This document shows positions 61,168-64,000 of a stretch of DNA of 64,000 nucleotides, one piece after another. Numbering within the stretch: the first letter of the stretch is position 1; each line of letters starts with the position of its first letter. Both the position numbers and the translations under genes were made by a program. The notes beneath the pieces are model-generated. The model ran no database searches, was not told the origin of the DNA, and saw only the letters and a list, made by a program, of their open reading frames with translations. The DNA comes from Plantago elongata (Eukaryota > Streptophyta > Magnoliopsida > Lamiales > Plantaginaceae), in NCBI GenBank assembly GCA_036897095.1, contig JAYMSP010000062.1, positions 1 to 64,000 on the forward strand, in the 5' to 3' direction.

Positions 61168-64000
61168 TCACGCCTGAGACCGCAAGAATTTCAAGTAGGT
61201 CTCAACGGTATTCAGGCCACAGAGTTGCTTAACCACAGGCAGATTGGCTGGAACATCAACCTGGAACGTTAAATCAGTCCCTTCAACTGCTCCCCAGGAT
61301 TTAAGCTGTTTTCTGGCCGCCTTAACAGCTGCTCTAGTAGCACAGTGCACAGATGCTGCCATTAGTAGAGGTGGTTCGCCAGAAGCTGCAAAACAATAAC
61401 TCATGTTACGTGTGATCAATAGAAGAAGGTAAGCATCTGATCATACGACTTCAAAAGACAGGATTGACAGTACAGAGACAAATGACTTCCAGTTACTTAT
61501 AAGTTCGATATTTATTTTTGAAAACATACTACTTTGAATGAAATGGCATACCCTTGGAGGAGAGGACACGGTTTTTGTGATGTCCGCTGTTAAGGATCTC
61601 AACATTGAACTGTTTCGGTATAGTGTCAATAGTAGGGATTTTGTATGTCCATGTGCTGTCTGCAACCACCAAACCACTTGAATCACTAAGGTACTCTTCG
61701 AGCATGAAAAATCCGAGTCCTTGTACAAAAGCCCCTTCAATCTGCCCCAGGTCCACAGCTGGATTCAAGCTCTGGCCACAATCGTAGACAATATCTGTTC
61801 TCAGGATTGTGGTTTCTCCAGTTAAGACATTTATCTCGACCTGCAAGATAGAATGTACATCGTGAAGGTGATAGGTCTGACGGAAACTATCCGAACCTTG
61901 TAACAGTAGATGAAAATGACTCCACACAAGTACATGAAAAGAAATAAATAATGAGAAATATTACCTCACTTACAGCAGCACCATAATTCAAGTACTCTGT
62001 AGAACTAGGGTCAGGAACAAAGTACGAATTTACTGCTAAGTTTACGTTCTCATAATGTGCCTGCATCCATAAATGGGTGCTTTCAGGAGATCAAGTTATA
62101 CTAGAATCAAGAATTTACTAGAACTTTTAACATCTCCGACTCGAGAATGTCATCATAGAAAAGAAACGAACCTGGAGAATCAAAGCTTCCCAATTCACAG
62201 AGCCCGTTTGCTTCTGTAGCTTTTCCTGAAGAGGGGTTAATCTGTCAACCAAGATATTACAGCATAACCTAACAGCTTCACAACTCGATTCAGATGTAGT
62301 GCTCCCAGCAGTATAACCTCCTTGAACCATGCTCAAGGTATCAGCCTGTACAACTCGCACTTTATCAACCAAATTCTCTATCCCATCACACTGGATGGAA
62401 CTTAGAGCATAAGCTGTCGCTTGTTTAACCTTCGTCCAGAGCCCCTGGCCTAACTCTATGCCTCCAACTTCCACAACAATTGATCCATCCCAAAGAATAC
62501 TAACTTTCCCCGGTGTTGGTCTTACCGTCAGTTTATAAACTACAGGGACACGAGATATACCCCTTTTACGCCATATATTGCAGCTATTAAACTGTTCGAT
62601 CATATGACTCCTTTCAACAAAACTTGCCGATCTTGCAGCCTTTTCCCATATAGAAGGCAAAGTAAAATCTATGGATTCCTCCGAAGCGCTCCCGTAGAAA
62701 CACTTCAGGCTTTCATAAGAGTGGAAGTTTCTATCTCGGACAGAATCAACCTCCATAGAGAGAAATGAAGCTACATGCTCAATTATGGCTTCCGCAATAT
62801 AAGATCCCTGCATATCTCCAGGGGCTCTCATCGCGGATTTGCTAGTGTGATTTGTTTTGCATACTTTAAAGTCGAAAGATAAAGCTCCCCAGTTATACTT
62901 GTTGAATGCAGCTAGTATGAGACTTGGCATCAAGGGGCTTACATCTTCAGTTTTCCCTGCATTAATGAGTACATCAAGGTGAACAGCTGTGATTTTACCG
63001 TCAGATTTGAATCCAACACTGTACGTTATTTGCATCGGGTGCCTTCCTCCTACAATAATCATGTCGGTTTTCCGATCTACATATGTTCGGACTGGGCGGT
63101 GTAACTTATGAGCTGCAAGAGCGCATGCTGCAGCAATCTGAAAAACCATTTAGCAGTTATTTAGCAGGGTATCCATAGCATGAATTTATCTTATCAAAGT
63201 ATGAACAGAAGACTCTCTCGAACATTTATTGCTCTGAACTCATTTCATAACAATACTCAATATATTTTAATTCTGAAGAATAGCATATGAGCATTCAACT
63301 CAAAATGTTTGGAGGATATCTCTCAAGTGTCTTCGGAAATACTGTGAGACTGTGAGTACAGACTTAGGTGCACCAAATTCCTCGTTGATACTTGCATCAT
63401 TCATGAGCATGGAAAGTACTACACGTACGAAATATGCAAGTAGTAATATCTGGTTTATGTAACAGGGAAACTGAAAAGAAAAATGCAGATACTAAAGAAT
63501 ACTCACATGCATGGACTTAAATGCCTTTCCACCAAATCCTCCACCGACTCTTCTTGTAATAACACGGACATTGTGCTCAGGAACTCCGAGACACTTTGCA
63601 ATTACAGTATGTGCACTCTCAGGCATTTGAATTGAACTATAAACCACAATACAGTTGTCTTCATCTGGGATTGCAAGTGCAGTTTGAGTCTCCATATAGA
63701 AGTAGTATTGGGAACCAAGTCTAATCTGAATGTCAGGGAAAAAATAAACAATCATCAACGAATGTAGACAGCAACAAGTACATAGATTAGCAAATTTGGA
63801 GAGAAAGAACTGTGAGAGGAAACAAATCTGCTAAAGAAAATAACTGGACGAACCTCAGCAGATAGAATCTGGTGATCAGCTTCGGCCATCCCTTTAGAAA
63901 AGTCACCAACTATTTTCGGAGCAACATAAGCAGGAATATCATAGAAACTTGACCTATCAACAGCTTCTTCAACAGTTAAAATAGGTGGATCTAAGCCTTC
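61168..64000 (-). CDS. Aldehyde oxidase, gene 2 (5' part outside the window)
   Basis: Only the molybdenum-cofactor half lies in the window. Exons from 5' to 3': an exon running past 64000 to about 63855 ([18 protein letters not shown]), about 63508-63726 ([27 protein letters not shown]), about 62171-63138 ([53 protein letters not shown]), about 61965-62060, about 61551-61842 and 61168-61386 (ASGEPPLL with the catalytic Glu, then the stop). It is a close paralogue of gene 1 in head-to-tail order. The intron that gene 1 has before IEGAFVQG is absent here: [12 protein letters not shown] is continuous. It is probably functional as far as visible. Confidence 0.93.

Overview
The window is nuclear DNA of a flowering plant, most likely a eudicot. 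Genes are split by short GT-AG introns, intergenic DNA is AT-rich, and the gene content is plant-specific: carboxylesterase CXE, UBP12/13-type deubiquitinase, Tousled-like kinase, GH3 beta-D-glucan exohydrolases, DRP3-like dynamin and molybdenum aldehyde oxidases. I cannot name the species. Outer gene limits come from start and stop codons. Internal exon edges were read by eye from splice sites and protein conservation and may be off by a few bases.

Layout: (1) 805-2203, minus, a two-exon CXE carboxylesterase. (2) 2913-16938, minus, a UBP12/13 (USP7-like) gene of about 32 exons. Its introns hold a foldback transposon, a perfect 77-bp tandem duplication and a hairpin. (3) 17-23.9 kb, a gene-poor stretch with two tRNA-derived SINE-like units and a 3.3-kb repetitive block. 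The block carries spaced CATGTTCTC-type repeats, a 30-bp minisatellite and a captured 3' end of a DEAH-box splicing helicase gene. (4) 23964-28279, plus, an eight-exon zinc-knuckle protein related to the AIR/ZCCHC7 family. (5) 29999-31898, plus, a Tousled-like kinase pseudogene that keeps the first and the last two exons only. (6) 32367-48614, minus, a tandem array of four GH3 glucan exohydrolase genes in two subtypes. (7) 50623-53842, minus, a dynamin-related protein of the DRP3 type with a single intron. (8) 54915-64000, minus, two tandem aldehyde oxidase genes, the second running off the window.

The genes do not form one pathway. The two clusters are local expansions. The GH3 proteins have signal peptides and are expected to trim cell-wall glucans. 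The aldehyde oxidases belong to the family that makes abscisic acid and other carboxylic acids. I found no CRISPR array, rRNA, functional tRNA or complete retroelement, and no clear evidence of a wholly new system. The most unusual items are the intron-poor DRP3-like gene, the helicase fragment in the repeat block, substrate-site changes inside the GH3 array, the deleted TSL locus and a zinc knuckle with altered spacing.
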